Program-made: the position numbers and the translations under genes
Assembly (NCBI GenBank): GCA_016748015.1
Contig: JAAOMT010000222.1
Span: 513,008-577,007 of the forward strand
Reading direction: 5' to 3'
From: Geosiphon pyriformis
Lineage: Eukaryota; Glomeromycota; Glomeromycetes; Archaeosporales; Geosiphonaceae
DNA length: 64,000 bases
In this document: one piece after another, positions 22,943 to 35,332 of the stretch
Position numbering within the stretch: position 1 is the stretch's first letter
Layout: each line of letters opens with the position of its first letter
Notes under the pieces: generated by a model
Told to the model about the DNA's origin: nothing
The model's input: the letters and a program-made list of their open reading frames with translations, nothing else
Databases searched by the model: none

Positions 22943-23836
22943 ATGGAGAATCTAGACCCACTCCAACAGATGCAACTAAAGATGTTACTCAGCAATTTCA
23001 ATGACATCTTTGTTAGCAAAAATGAATTTGGCCACACCAACATTATCCAGCATCAGATCAAAACTGGAGATGCAATGCCAATTAAACAAAGAGCATACAG
23101 AGTACCACCAGCTAGCCATGAGATCATTCATCAAGAAATCAATCAGATGCTTAACAATGGGCTAATTCAGCCATCAATGAGTCCATGGTCATCACCAGTA
23201 GTACTAGTCTGGAAGAAAAATGGGAAAATCCGTTTTTGTGTGGATTATCAAAAACTTAATAGTATTACTCATAGAGATAGTTATCCAACTCCATGGATTC
23301 AAGAGTTATTTGATGCTTTCAGTGGAAATAAATGGTTCTTAACATTAGATCTAAATAGTGGTTACTGGCAAGTAGCCATGAATTCAGCTGACAAAAAAAA
23401 GACTGTATTCACAACAAGAGAAGAGAATTTTGAATTCAAAGTCATGCCATTTGGCTTAATAAACACTCCAGCAATGTTTCAACAGCTCATGGAAATTGTC
23501 TATACTGAATTACTATGGAAATCAGTAATTGTATACTTGGATGACACCAATGTATTCTCAAAAACATTTGATGATCATTTGCATCATTTCCAACAAGTGT
23601 TTGAAAAACTAAAAAGAGCCAGATTGAAACTAAATACAACCAAATGTTTCTTTAGAAAAACTGAACTCAGGTTTTTGGAACATATGGTGAGCAAAGATGG
23701 AATCAAAACAGATTCAGACAAGATTGAAGTAGTTAAGAACTTTCCAGTACTAACCAACTTAACAGAATTAAGAGCATTCTTGGGGTTTGCAGGCTATTAT
23801 TACTGTTTTATTAAAGACTTTTCAAAACTGGCTTAG
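22943..23836 (+). pseudogene. Reverse transcriptase of element 2, open frame with YLDD
   Basis: It is uninterrupted for 297 codons. Blocks: [59 protein letters not shown] at 23534-23545, FLEHMVSKDGI and FLGFAGYY. It is the only complete RT catalytic box in the window. It ends at TAG 23837, where a Gln codon is expected. Confidence 0.9.
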
Positions 23837-24340
23837 CCACTTCACCATCTACAAACCAAGAATATAAAGTATAAATAGACTGAAGCTCAATAAGAAGCAT
23901 TCGACATATTAAGAAGAAAGCTTATTCAAGCTCTAGTATTGATGTATCCAGATCACAGAAAACCATTTATAATCACCACTGATGCATCAAGTCAAGCATT
24001 GGGAGTAGTACAATCACAAAAAAAACTGGATGAAAGAGAGCATCCAGTAGCTTATGTCAGTAGAAGCTTAAGTTCAGCAGAAAAAAACTATAGAACTTCA
24101 GCACTGGAACACTTAGCTATCTACTGGGCTGTCATCAAATAGAAAAAATACTTGAGTCAGAAGTTTGATGTATACACTGATCACAAAGGATTGACTTCAA
24201 TCCAGAAACAAAAATTTGGAGATGATCACCATGCCAGATGGAAAATAGAACTTGCACTATTTAATTATACAGTATATTATAAAAAAGGAAAAAAAAATAG
24301 AAATGCTAATGGATTGTTGTGAATGAGACAAATCTAAAAA
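23837..24340 (+). pseudogene. RNase H domain of element 2
   Basis: Blocks FIITTDASSQALGVVQSQ, EHPVAYVSRSLS, LEHLAIYWAVIK and DVYTDHKGL are present. TAG at 24140 is at the same Trp codon as in elements 1 and D. TGA near 24322 stands where element 1 has CGA (Arg) in GLSRM. Confidence 0.83.
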
Positions 24341-25744
24341 CATTTTAACCCAAAAATATAACAAAAAATGAATATACAAAAATACCAACAACTCCAACAT
24401 TATATAAATACTCAATTGTTCAAAGAAAAATTATCTCAAAAGAAACAAAACAACATAAAACAACAATCAAAATATTTAATCAACTACCAAAATATACTTT
24501 ACCAGAAAAACAGAAAGAACCCAGATCAACTAATTAGAGTAATTACAGAACCAAAAAAAGAGACAATATTGTTTAATATGTACTCAGATTCAACAGCAGG
24601 ACATTTTCATAAAGAAACAACCATGAAAAAAACCAGAAAGAAATACTATTGGCCATCAATATATCCAGACATCATTCAATATGTTCAAAATTGTGATGCT
24701 TGTTAGAAAAAAGGAGGAATAAGACCAAGTGAACCATTAAGACTAATCAAAGTGGGACAACTATTTGACTGTATTGGAATTGATTTAGTTGGACCATTAA
24801 CAATCACCAGCAGAGAAAACAGATACATAGTGGTAGCTATGGACTATCTCACTAAATAGCCAGAGGCAAAAGCAATTCAAAGAGCAGATGCAGAATCTGT
24901 TGCTGAATTTGTTCATCAAGATTTGATTTGTCGACATGGATGTCCAAAAGAACTATTATCGGATCAAGGAACTCACTTTGTGAATAGAATATTAGCAGAA
25001 TTAAGTTGGAGATTTGGAATCAAAAGATCATTATCATTACCATACCATCCACAAACAAATGAGTTAGTTGAAAGGTTTAACAGAACATTGTGTGAAGCAA
25101 TTGTCAAGATCAGTTAAAAAAACCAGGACAAATAAGATTTGTTTATACCATTAGTATTATTTGCTTATTGGACAATGAAACAAAACACTACACAAACAAC
25201 ACTATTTGAATTAGTATATGATAGAACAACAACATTATCAGTTAAGATAAAAGTCAATACTTATCCAGTAGAACCAATAATTGAAGATAATTTTCAGGAA
25301 ACATTGCTAAAAAAAACATATGACTTGATGAAAACTCTAGAAAACAAGTAACGAAAAGCAGCTGATAATATTCAAAAGTCACAAAAAAAACAAAAAAAAA
25401 GACATGATAACCAACTACCAAATAAACCAGTTGAATTCAAGATTGGAGACAAAGTACTTTTATATCATACCAAAGTGGAAAAACAATGGAGTGGAAAATT
25501 TGACCCCAAATGAAATAGACCATTTCACATAGAAAAAATTCTTGGAAATGAAGCTTATAAACTAAGATGAGACAACAAAATCTTAGCCAAAATAGCACAT
25601 AGTGATCAACTAAAACCATATTACCATATAGTGTCACCATCTACCAGTGATATTCTACAATTAGAAGTACAGAGAATATTAGTTTAACCAGATGAAATTC
25701 CATGAGATCTGAAACCAATCATAATCATTGGACCAAACACGTAA
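24341..25744 (+). pseudogene. Integrase of element 2
   Basis: The HHCC domain (AGHFHKET ... NCDAC), Asp in GIDLVG, Asp in SDQGTHF and Glu in NELVERFNR are all kept. TAG at 24857 is at the same Trp codon as 12587 in element 1. A GPY/F-like region follows. The frame closes with TAA at 25742-25744 and a second TAA six bases on, matching the TGA stop of element 1. Confidence 0.86.
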
Positions 25745-25774
25745 AATTAAATAATAGAAAGAGTATATAAAGAC

Positions 25775-26443
25775 ATGGTAGACACGACAGAAGACATCTA
25801 AAAAATAGAAATTACTAACAACATTCACTCACTAGTACAACAACTCTTTCAATTAATTCAACAACAAGAAATAGAGATCACAATCAATCAACAAACTATT
25901 AGATACACAAATACTAGAAAAAAACCATGGGATAAAGTACAGAGAAAAACAGAAAACACTGTTGACAAAATAATGGCAAAAGTGAAACTGGTGATAGAAA
26001 CACAATCCAAAATCACCCAATATCAAGAGTTAACTATAGAAACCTGGAATTAGTGGATATAACAATTTCCAAAAAACTTTTGTTACTTTTACTTATAACA
26101 ATATGTGAATATCCAAAATTTATACATGGATAAAACAAAACAATTATTTGACACAAAAATACTACAACAACTAGAACAATTTATGGGGAAAAACAATTTA
26201 ACCACACAAACAAGAGCCATTTATTGGCTATATATTGGATTTTAAGATTGACCAGAAATCTTGCTCAACACTAAAATGGATATTGTTACTGTCAACCAAA
26301 TGGGAAAAATAACCAATGCCCAATTTAAAGAATTACAGGACAAGATAACACAAATAATTCTCGAAAAAAAAATTCAAGAACTACTCAAAAATGGAGAATT
26401 AGAGCTAAGAGATTTAAGAGATTTCAACAAAGCTCAATATTAA
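25775..26443 (+). pseudogene. ORF3 of element 2
   Basis: The ATG at 25775 lies in the same TATATAAAGACATGGTAGA context as in element 1. The C-terminal block MGKITNAQFKELQDKIT ends in DFNKAQY-stop at the polypurine tract. Several stops break the first two thirds. Function unknown. Confidence 0.65.
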
Positions 26444-26456
26444 AAGGAGGGAATAA

Positions 26457-27317
26457 TGTTATTCATAAAATATAAAAAAGATATTAGTATATAGATTAGC
26501 CAATCAGAAGTAGCTATAGTAAATGTGGAATTTTAGAATTTCTCTTAAGAGGAATTGCAAGATTCCAGAAATTTCAGGATTCTTATACAAAGAATTGCAG
26601 GATTGCGAGATTCCAGGATTTTTCTCAAAAAAAATTGCAGGATTGCAGGAATTCCAGGATTCCTGGTGTAAAAAATCAAAAAATTGAGGAATCTCAATTA
26701 TGTATATATAGTAGTAGTGTTAAAAGTAGAAAAAACAGACCTTCCAGTTTAGATTTGTTCTAAATAACCTTTTACATTAATAAATAACTATTTGTTATCT
26801 TAATCTACTCTCTACTATTAACACTACATGTTAATAGCAATTAATACTTAACCACATTGGAACAATAACTCTTAATCATGGCTATTGACAGAATACTAAT
26901 TTGCAATTGCTTTTAATTGTTTTCTTATTTTCTTTTATTTTCTTTTATTTTGTTATTTTTGTTGAGGTTACTAATTGATTGAAGATTAAGCACTGAGTTA
27001 CTAATGTCAAGGATAGTCTGGTAAAAGACCCCAAAGGAAAGGTATAAGAATTATATATTAACAGCTAGCTTACCAGAAGAGCATCTCTGCCAGATTACCG
27101 GCCACCATGCTGAAAAAAAAATTCGATGGAATTGTGATTCTGAGAAGCTACTGAAAAGACAACATTGAATCTCTGTCCATTATACAAAGAACTCAATTAA
27201 AACCTTCAGATAAAAACAACATAACAATATTACCACCATTATCCATCAGATTAGTTACTGAGCACCAAGTTACGAATTTGTTATTTGAATTGAGACCCCA
27301 AATAATCAATTATAACA
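26457..27317 (+). repeat. 3' LTR of element 2
   Basis: It starts TGTTATTC right after the polypurine tract AAAAGGAGGGAATAA (26442-26456) and ends TATAACA. It preserves the terminal region that the 5' LTR has lost. Confidence 0.9.
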
Positions 27318-28282
27318 TCATACAAAACAAGAGTCATCATTATTCATATCTCAACTAGGAACACAAATTCCATTAATCAGACCTAAAAATATATCACAAG
27401 ATTTAGAACCAATCATTATTATCAAAACATAATTAATATATGACTATTTAATTGAAAAATTTAAGTATATATAACCATCAAAACAACAAAAATAAATTGA
27501 TAAAACTTGCAACATAAACTTTTTAAATCAAATTTTACAACTCTCAAAACAACTATTTGATACAATTCAACACTTCATGGCTCAAATAAAAATCACAATT
27601 GATAAAAGAGAGATATGATACAAAGACAGGAAAAAAAAAGATGAACAAGAGTTCAATTAGAACTAAATGATCTTATCCCTATGAACAACTTCATATCCCA
27701 GTGATCAGTGCTCTGCACAAAAATTAAGGAAAAGGGAAAACAAAAAGAAAAAAAAAATACATTATGAGAAAAACCCAACACAAGTAAGGAGAGGAGAAAG
27801 ATAACAGAAACAGATACATCTTGGGTGAAGCTCAAAAAAATTAAAAAAGCTTTAAGCAGAATAACTGAAAAACCAGCAACAGGAAAATAGACACCAAAAA
27901 ATGCCAAAATATGAAAAAAAAACTGTCACTAGTCTACTGGTTCTATAAGATTAGTAAACAACTAGAACTGAATACATCATACAAAAACCACAACTGTCAA
28001 ACATTCAACAAAGTGGCTTTCAAACAAGTAGAAAAATTTATAGGAAGAAGCAACCTAATACTGAATTACAAAGCAACATACTGCTTATATTTAGTATTCA
28101 AACACTGTTCAGCTATACAACTAGACAGCTTGTTAACAACTATTATGATCAACAATATAAGACAAATAACAAATAATTAATTTAAAGATCTACAAAAAAC
28201 AATATTCAATATTACAATCAAATATTATATAAAGAACACAGATTTTATAGACACATACAATTTTGCAAAAGCTCAATTCTAA
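27318..28282 (+). pseudogene. Integrase tail and ORF3 of element A
   Basis: It resumes element A after element 2. A short integrase tail precedes TAA codons near 27470. The downstream block reads LVYWFYKISKQLEL, VEKFIGRSNLILNYKA and NNIRQITNN, ending in FAKAQF-stop at 28282. The same protein, less broken, is in element G (57478-58263). Its arrangement equals ORF3 of family B, with only the C-terminal block clearly alike. Confidence 0.6.
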
Positions 28283-28296
28283 AAAAAAAGAGATAA

Positions 28297-29280
28297 TGTT
28301 ATCTGAGTAAAAAACCAATCCAAAATTATAAAAAAAATGTGACCAAAAACATAATGACATGAAATAACACAGGATAATACAAAAAAATACAGAATAATAT
28401 GTAATAACTCAAAATAACATAATACAAAACTTGATAATATGTTATAGCACAAAATAATTAGTTAAAACAAAGGATAACTAGTAATAATGTAGAAAAATAA
28501 AGTGATAACAGAAATAGTGAAACAATAGCTAACAAGAATGAAACAATTATAAAACAATCCTGTAGAACCAAAAAATATATATAAAAATGAGTAATTATAG
28601 AAGTTAGAAAGACAGCCAGACAAAAATCAATTTTCCTCTCTCTTATAATTATTACATCATACAAAAATAAAAGACTTATTTAAAAAAACACAAAATCATT
28701 AATACATAGTTATTAATCATTTTGTGTTTGAATTAAACTAATTTTTGTTTTATACTTTTGTTCCAAGACAAATGCTCTTAGCATAAATACCTCAAATCTT
28801 AATAACCTGAACCAATTGCTCTTGATTATAGTAATTGACAATATTAATTTTTATTTTATTTTATTTTTTTTTATTTTTTTATTTTTTATTTTCTCTTGTG
28901 GAGTGGCAACATAGAAAAATTGACTGTTTGGGAATAGACTTCATGATAACCTGGTAAAAAAAAAGCTTTTCCTAAGTTTGAATATTAATATTATCTTGGT
29001 AGCTTACCAGAAAGACAAAAAATATCACCAGACCCTAACAACTATGTTTGTTAGCTCAAAGAAAATAACTCATATTTACATACAAAAAGTTGCAATACTA
29101 TAAAATATTTCTTTGTGCCTTATAACCAAAGAATTCTACAGATAAATATACATCTGAAGAAAGATCTTTAGAGACTAATAATTAAAACCAACCATACTAC
29201 AAAAACCAATTAAAAGTCTATAAAACTCGAATTAAAACACTAAACATTACCACTATACTTCATTAAATTTATTCATAATA
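28297..29280 (+). repeat. 3' LTR of element A (family A)
   Basis: It is 984 bp, from TGTTATCTGAG after the tract AAAAAAAAAGAGATAA to TAATA (TAACA in the 5' LTR). U3 carries many short degenerate repeats of a GATAATACAGAATAA type (28352-28470). R/U5 has the TGGTAA (28952-28957) and TTACCA (29004-29009) pair also seen in family B. Confidence 0.85.
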
Positions 29281-29559
29281 ATGTCAAATTTTATGTTAAG
29301 ACTGTTGCTTCTGTGTCTTCTTTGGCTTTTTGTTTTTTTGTTGGTTTAGCTTCTTCTGTTAATATAATATTTATTAACTTTGTGGTTTTTTTTTAGTTAA
29401 TTTCTCTAGAATTTGAGTTGGCCAAGCTTTTTGTTTTGGTTAATTCCATTGTTAAGCCAGTTGGTTCTATAATCAAAGTGTTTGAATAATTTGTTAATAA
29501 GAATTTGGATTCAAGTAGTGCTCTTGGCCTTAAAGTCAATAAAACTATAATATATATAG
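29281..29559 (+). pseudogene. LINE-like ORF1, C-terminal part (first piece)
   Basis: In frame it reads VKFYVKTVASVSSLAF, then SLEFELAKLFVLVNSIVK and ALGLKVNKTII, with two stops. It resembles the C-terminal part of the RRM-type ORF1 of LINE elements in arbuscular mycorrhizal fungi as I remember it. It continues in the same frame at 35333 once element C is removed. The left end is the insertion site of element A. Confidence 0.5.
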
Positions 29560-30463
29560 TATTATAAATAATTATTTGGAGTGTTAAAACAAATAACTAG
29601 TAATATTAGTAATTTCTGAAGGTTTTGAAGTCTGAAAATTTTGGTTAAGTTTTTTGTATAATAGACAGAAATTTAATTAATGGTTTTTTCTGTAAATTTT
29701 TTTCTTTAGCATAATGGCCAGTTTATTCTAACAGTTATGTCTTTTTGATAAGCTATTTTTAAATTTCTATTCTTATTTTCAGATTTTTTACCAGACTATT
29801 TTTGACATCAAATACTCAATGCTTAATTTTTTTAATCAATTAGTAAACAACAAAAAAACAAAACAACAGAAAATAAAAAAAAATAAAAAAAAGAAAATAA
29901 AAAATTAGTATTCTATTAATAGCCATAATTAAAAACTATTGGTTTAGTGTGATTAAGTATTAAATTTTATTAATATTAAGTATTAATAGTGTGGAATTAA
30001 TTAATATTTCTTAATCAAGTAATGATAATATAAATTCAGATAATAATTAATATTTTATTAATATATAGTTTAATTCTATTTTAAGTTGTAAAAAACTATT
30101 TTTTGAAGAAAAAAGTATTGGTAATTAATGGATTTTAACTAATTTGCTCATATTAATTCTGTCTTTTTTACTTTTAATACTTTTGCTATATATACATAAT
30201 TTTTGTTATACAAGATTTTGTATTTTTTTAAGCAATATGTTCTATTTTCTTTAACAATGTGCTTATTGCTAAGCAATATGCCATAATTTTTTAATAATAT
30301 GTTTATTGCTAAGCAGTATGTCATAATTTACTAATAATATGCGCATTGCTAAATAATATAATTTTTTAACATTGTGTTTTCTTATTAAGTACTATTTTCT
30401 TATTAATTTATTTTTCTATCTGTTTTTTCTACTTTTTTTCTTGTACTTTTTTTATAAGTAATA
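29560..30463 (-). repeat. 3' LTR of element C
   Basis: On the minus strand it begins TATTACTTAT at 30463 and ends at 29560. U3 has a tandem array of about 40-bp units at 30231-30375 around the motif GCAATATG...CTTATTGCTAA. U5 is about 20 bp shorter than in the 5' LTR. Confidence 0.8.
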
Positions 30464-30475
30464 TTATTTTTTCTT

Positions 30476-31700
30476 TCAATATTGAGCTTTATCAAAATTT
30501 CTTAAATTTCTTAAATCTATACTAGTACACAAGTAAGATTTCAATCTAATAACAGTTTTTCTCAGATATTTAAGATCAAATCTTGTATTAGTATTATGTA
30601 TACATTCTGGTATAATATTCTTATTATTATTACTAAACCATTTAAGTTTTTGCTTTTGTAAAAGATTTAAAAGTGTAATATATTGTTCAAAGTTTTTATT
30701 GAAGTTTGAATTGTTGTTATTATTATTACTATTATAAGTAGAATTGAAACTGTTGTTGTCATTATAATTAAAATCTGAATCACAATTGAATTTTGATTTC
30801 AATTCTAATGTATATTTACTGATTGGCTTTTTTTTTCAGAGATTGAATAGATTATGTATAATAGTAAATTGTAGATAAAATCACAATTATCACAATATTT
30901 GAAGTCATTTAGAATTAAACAATATTTACAGAGTCTTATATTTAATTGTTTAAACACTGCTCTTGCTTTTCTTTAGTGAGTGCTAAATCTTGATATATTT
31001 GTGGAATTGTTTTGAATCACTCAGAATGTCAATAAATGTGTCTAGATTGGAAATAAAAATAGTTTTAACTAATTCTGATGGATTATTTTTATTATAAGTA
31101 TTTTTATTGAGTAAAGTGCTTTCAATTTTAACACTTGCTATTTACTAAATTTTATTTTTGTCATGTGAATAGCTATTTAAACATAAAAGTGCTCAGTTTT
31201 ATGCATTGTTAAAAGGTGTTTCTTAGCTTATCCAATCACTTATAATAATTATATATTAACATAATGTGTTATTTATTTATTTTTAATTAAGAATGTTATT
31301 TCACATTTTTTTATCAAGTAGTATTTTTCTACAAGCAAAACATGATTTAGTGTTTCATTTTTTTTGTTATTTTAAATAACCAAAGCATTTTTTATAACAT
31401 GGTTTGCAATAATAGTGGGTGTATGTCTAGTAATCTTTATCTAATAAGATCCAAGCTTTTATAGAAGAAAGTTTTTTCTTGTAGTCAATATACTTAAGTA
31501 AAATATATAATAGTTCTTTTCTTGTATCCATAAAGTATGATTTATTTCACCCACTGGTTATTTTTTCAGTGGCTGTAGTAGCTTCTAATTTGTCTTTTTT
31601 TTTTTGCTTTTATTATCTTAAAAAAATATTAGCAGTAATTTATTGTGCTTGTTTTTAACTCATAAGACTTAATATGCTTTCCAAGTAGGTTTTTTTTTTC
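30476..31700 (-). pseudogene. Cys-rich remnant and dUTPase-to-ORF3 deletion junction of element C
   Basis: An open stretch of 108 codons (30476-30802) reads an Asn-rich linker, then FDLKYLRKTVIRLKSYLCTSIDL (the entry of the dUTPase in other copies), then directly RNLRNFDKAQY, the very end of ORF3. The join lies near 30505-30518. Upstream on this strand (about 30860-31700) decayed pieces of the Cys modules can be found. Confidence 0.75.
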
Positions 31701-31779
31701 TTCTTTCAACTTAATTAATAATTGCTTTCTTAAAAGAACTTTAAAGTGTCTACAAGTAGTAAACATTTAAGTATGCTAA

Positions 31780-32290
31780 TTATTAAATATTAACTAAAAC
31801 TTTTGGATATTCCAGTTAAATATGGCATTGGTTTTGAACAGCCAGTCCTTACTAATAAAAGCTTGGTATTATATGGCTTTTATTATCAACACTTTGATTA
31901 GTGCTGTAATATTATTAACTTCAAATAAGAAGTTATTAATTTTACCAATGAGAGTTTTTATTACTTCATTGGCTGTAATAATTCTAGTGCTGACAACATA
32001 ATTAACTCAATAACTTAATTGGTTCATGAATTGTTATGTAATAATGTTGTTTGCTGAACTATTATCAAGAATTAATTTGATAAATCAGCTATTGATTTTA
32101 GCATCAGTATATATAGTAGTAATTAGTTTGGCATTGAGAGTGGCTTTACTAAATAATAGTATTTCTAATTAGATTTCTAATTCAAAGAAAAAAATAGCAG
32201 CAAGTGATTTGTTTTCTACAATAGTTGCTGATAGAATATTGTGGATAAGTGGTGTTTTTGAATTAGTTTCTAAGTTGTTAAATGAATTGG
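31780..32290 (-). pseudogene. Aspartic protease of element C, decayed
   Basis: The block LILDNSSANNII (Asp codon 32064-32066) matches LILDSGSAGSII of element 1 with the triad altered to DNS. The later block QAFISKDWLFKTNA matches QALIGNDWLFKVNA. Several stops are present. Confidence 0.7.
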
Positions 32291-34364
32291 CTTTTGGGAT
32301 AACTAGAAGACTTAAATAGTTCTGAAAATTTGAGTTTTAAATATACTTACTTTTTGAATTCTATTGGCATAATTCTGATAATTGGTTAAAGAAACTGAAA
32401 ATTAGTTGATATATAATCATTATTAATTCCCAATTTTACTAAGTATAAATAATTTTCAGCCTTAGATTTCCAGTTGGTATTAGTATAGTTATTTGAGATA
32501 ACACTTGAATTTGTTGGAGTTAATAAATTATTTGCAACTGTGGTTAATATATTACTAGTACTAAAGTCTAATAAACAAAAAATATATATATTGGTTGTTG
32601 TATCATTGGTGCATAATGGAGTTGGTATTGTTTTTAATTTTGAATATAATTCGAAGTTTAAAACCAGCTATTGGGGTTTCAATATTAATTTTCTAATTAT
32701 TGATTATTTAATTTTAAGCAGCAGTTTAATTTTAAGTGTTTTTGTTTATCACAATAGTGGCAGATACATGTTTTTTGCTACCATAATTAATTGGCTGATG
32801 AAAATAATAGACATGATTGATTTTGGAAATGATTAGAGTTTTTTTAATTGTTATAGTATTATAAAGACTAATAGATTGCTTGATTATTAACTAAATATCT
32901 CTCAATTTTTTGATTAATGGTTTTATCAAATTGCTTCAATTTGGTATCTAATTTAAATAATCTGTTTATTACTAAATTTATGGCTTGGACATGGTTGGCT
33001 TTAAGTTTGGCTGATTTAAAATCTCAGACATGTATAACTGTGTTTTGGAAAATATTTAGATGTATTGGACATACTTATTGTAACAAATTACTGTGTAATT
33101 TACAAATAAACTGGTTCAAAATCTGTGTTTCTGTAAAATAATTAGCTTAAATTACCTGTATTTGGTGCAGATTTTTGTAAAAATGTCTCAAGTAAGTGAT
33201 AATTACTTCAGTATTATCTTGTTTAATTATAGTAAAACTAGTTAACAAGCAATTTAAACTGTTATTATTACTGAAATAGCATAAAAATGCAGTTTTAAAT
33301 CTATTGAAATCTTGAAATTTGTTTACAAGATTTTGATATTATGAATTGGCAGTATTTTGAAGAAAGTATGGAATGGCTTAAATTGCTTTAGTGTTACTAT
33401 TTGTTAACTGTGATGGCTTTTTCTACATAATTTAGTCATGCTTAAGCATTGTTCTCTTTACTAGTAAATTTTTTTAATTTAGCAATGAGTGTATATGTTA
33501 TTGGTACAAGTTGTTATTATTGTAATTGTTGTTAAAATTGTTGTTATTGTGTGACAATTGGTGCAACTGGTAAATCAATTACAATTACTGGAAATAAGTT
33601 TGATTAAATAATAGGAGCAGAATTTGAATTGTTTAGGTTTTGCAGAATTTGAACAATTGAAGTTTATATTTCTGGATTATTTGTGATTGAATTTTAATTA
33701 TTATTTTTCTGATTACTGTTTTTTTTTTCTGAATTGGTATCTTTCTAATTACTGGTAAATTCGAAATTTGGTTGAGGTAGTAATAATCAAAATTCTGATA
33801 GTATTAATAATTGTGATTTAAATTTTTCAAAAAAATTGTCATATGTTCTTAATAATTTGATTATTTTGAAACAATACTTTGAATAATAGTGTTTTTGCAG
33901 TTAATAGTAATACTGATCTTAATAGTATGTGTATAGTACTTTCTGGTATATAATTATAACAAATGAATAGATAAAATAACTCTTGGTTTTTTTTAAGTAG
34001 GTGGTTGTATTTTTTTTATTGTTTCTGCTAATGTTTGTAATTTTTCTTTGTCTGCAAAAGTAATAAAAAATTTTTGCTGAGTGTATTTTCCAATTTTTTT
34101 GTTTATTTTTGTGATTAATAATGTAGATAAATAATTTAGTAAAAATGTGGTGTTTTGAAATAATTTACTATAGAAATTATTAAAAGTGGCTTCTGGATTT
34201 CTTTGGTCTCTTAAGTAAGATTTAATTTTTTCATTAATATAGAAATTGAAAGCTAATTCTGCTGGTCAATAGTTACTTGTTAGTTTTAAATGAATTTGGT
34301 AATATTGCAATAAAGATTTTATAAATTTTAAATAATTTTCATATATGATTTTTTGGTCTGCCAT
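32291..34364 (-). pseudogene. gag of element C
   Basis: It starts with a true ATG at 34364 (MADQK...), where elements 1, 2 and D have GTG. The N-terminal block AELAFNFYINEKI matches the other gags. A CX2CX4HX4C knuckle, CHYCDKQKHLKLNC, is intact at 32721-32762. Stops and indels break the middle. Confidence 0.75.
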
Positions 34365-34428
34365 TTTTTTGGATGATTGTTGTTGGTACTGGTTTTTTGT
34401 TAGATTATATCTTACAAAAAGCACCAAA

Positions 34429-35332
34429 TATTATAGGTGATTATTTAAGATGTTAGAACAAATAACAAATCTGTAATTTGGTATTTAATAGCTGGTAATA
34501 TTGGTAATTTCTAAAGGTTTTGGTTGAGTTTTTTGTATAATAGAGATAAATTTAATTAATAATTTTTTCTGTGAATTTTGTTCTTTAGTATAATGGCCAG
34601 TTTATTTTGGCAGTTATGCTCTTTTGGTAAGCTATCTTTAACTTTTTATCCTTATTTTCAGATTTTTTACCAGGCTATTCTTGAAGTCAAATACTCAGCA
34701 CTTAATTTCTTTAATCAATTAGTAAACAACAAAAAAACAAAACAACAAAAAATAATAAAAAATAAAAAATTAGTATTCTATTAATAGTCATAATTAAAAG
34801 CTATTGGTTTAGTGTAATTAAGTATTAAATTCTATTAACATTAAGTATTAATAGTGTGAAATTAATTAATATTTTTTAATCAAGTAATAGTAATATGAAT
34901 TTAAGTAATAATTAATATTTTATTAATATATGATTTAATTCTATTTTAAGTTGTAAAAAACTACCTTTTAAAAGAAGAAATATTGGTAATTAATGAGTTT
35001 TAACTAATTTGTTCATATTAATTCTGTCTTTTTTACTTCTAATACTTTTGCTATATATATATAATTTTTGTTATACAAAATCTCATATTTTTTTGAGCAA
35101 TGTGTTTTATTTTCTCTGACAATATGCTTATTGCTAAGCAATATGTCATGATTTTCTGACAATATACTCATTGCTGAACAGTGTGCCATAATTCATTGAC
35201 AATATGCCTATTATTAAGCAATATGTCATAATTTTCTAATATTGTGCTTTTTTTACTATGTATTTTATCTATTAGTCTATTTTTCTATTTGTTTTTTCTA
35301 CTTTCTTTTTTGTACTTTTTTTATAAATAACA
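34429..35332 (-). repeat. 5' LTR of element C
   Basis: It starts on the minus strand with TGTTATTTAT at 35332 and ends at 34429, two bases before the primer site. The U3 tandem array is at 35096-35247. Confidence 0.8.

Larger units (their letters stand above)
17324..27317 (+). mobile_element. Element 2: family-B Gypsy retrotransposon lacking its primer site
   Basis: It is 9,994 bp with LTRs at 17324-18108 and 26457-27317, inserted in the integrase tail of element A; TCAT stands on both sides (17320-17323 and 27318-27321). Protease, Cys-rich modules, dUTPase, RT, RNase H, integrase and ORF3 all lie in frame 2, indicating an ancestral single gag-pol frame. The gag shifts frame locally. The end of the 5' LTR, the primer site and the leader are deleted. 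RT keeps YLDD, the best preserved catalytic box in the window. Confidence 0.9.
1..29280 (+). mobile_element. Gypsy LTR retrotransposon A (family A), nested host of elements 1 and 2
   Basis: The window opens inside the 5' LTR, which ends in TAACA at 225. The 3' LTR is 28297-29280. Internal sequence lies in three blocks: 226-4933, 14943-17323 and 27318-28296. Joining across the two insertions restores reading: the RT sequence before 4934 continues at 14943, and the integrase tail before 17324 continues at 27318. Order of domains is gag with CCHC knuckle, protease, Cys-rich segment, dUTPase, RT, RNase H, integrase, ORF3. Stops and frameshifts are frequent and the protease Asp is changed, so it is dead. 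Its left flank and left target duplication lie outside the window. Confidence 0.85.
29560..35332 (-). mobile_element. Element C: internally deleted family-B relative
   Basis: On the minus strand: 5' LTR 34429-35332, primer site TGGTGC at 34421-34426, gag, CCHC knuckle, protease, remnants of the Cys modules, then the first dUTPase motif fused directly to the last codons of ORF3, polypurine tract and 3' LTR 29560-30463. Internal length is only 3,965 bp against 8,428 in element 1: RT, RNase H and integrase are missing. It is inserted in a LINE-like ORF1; the flanks are ATAG (29556-29559) and ATGA (35333-35336), an imperfect duplication. Confidence 0.82.
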
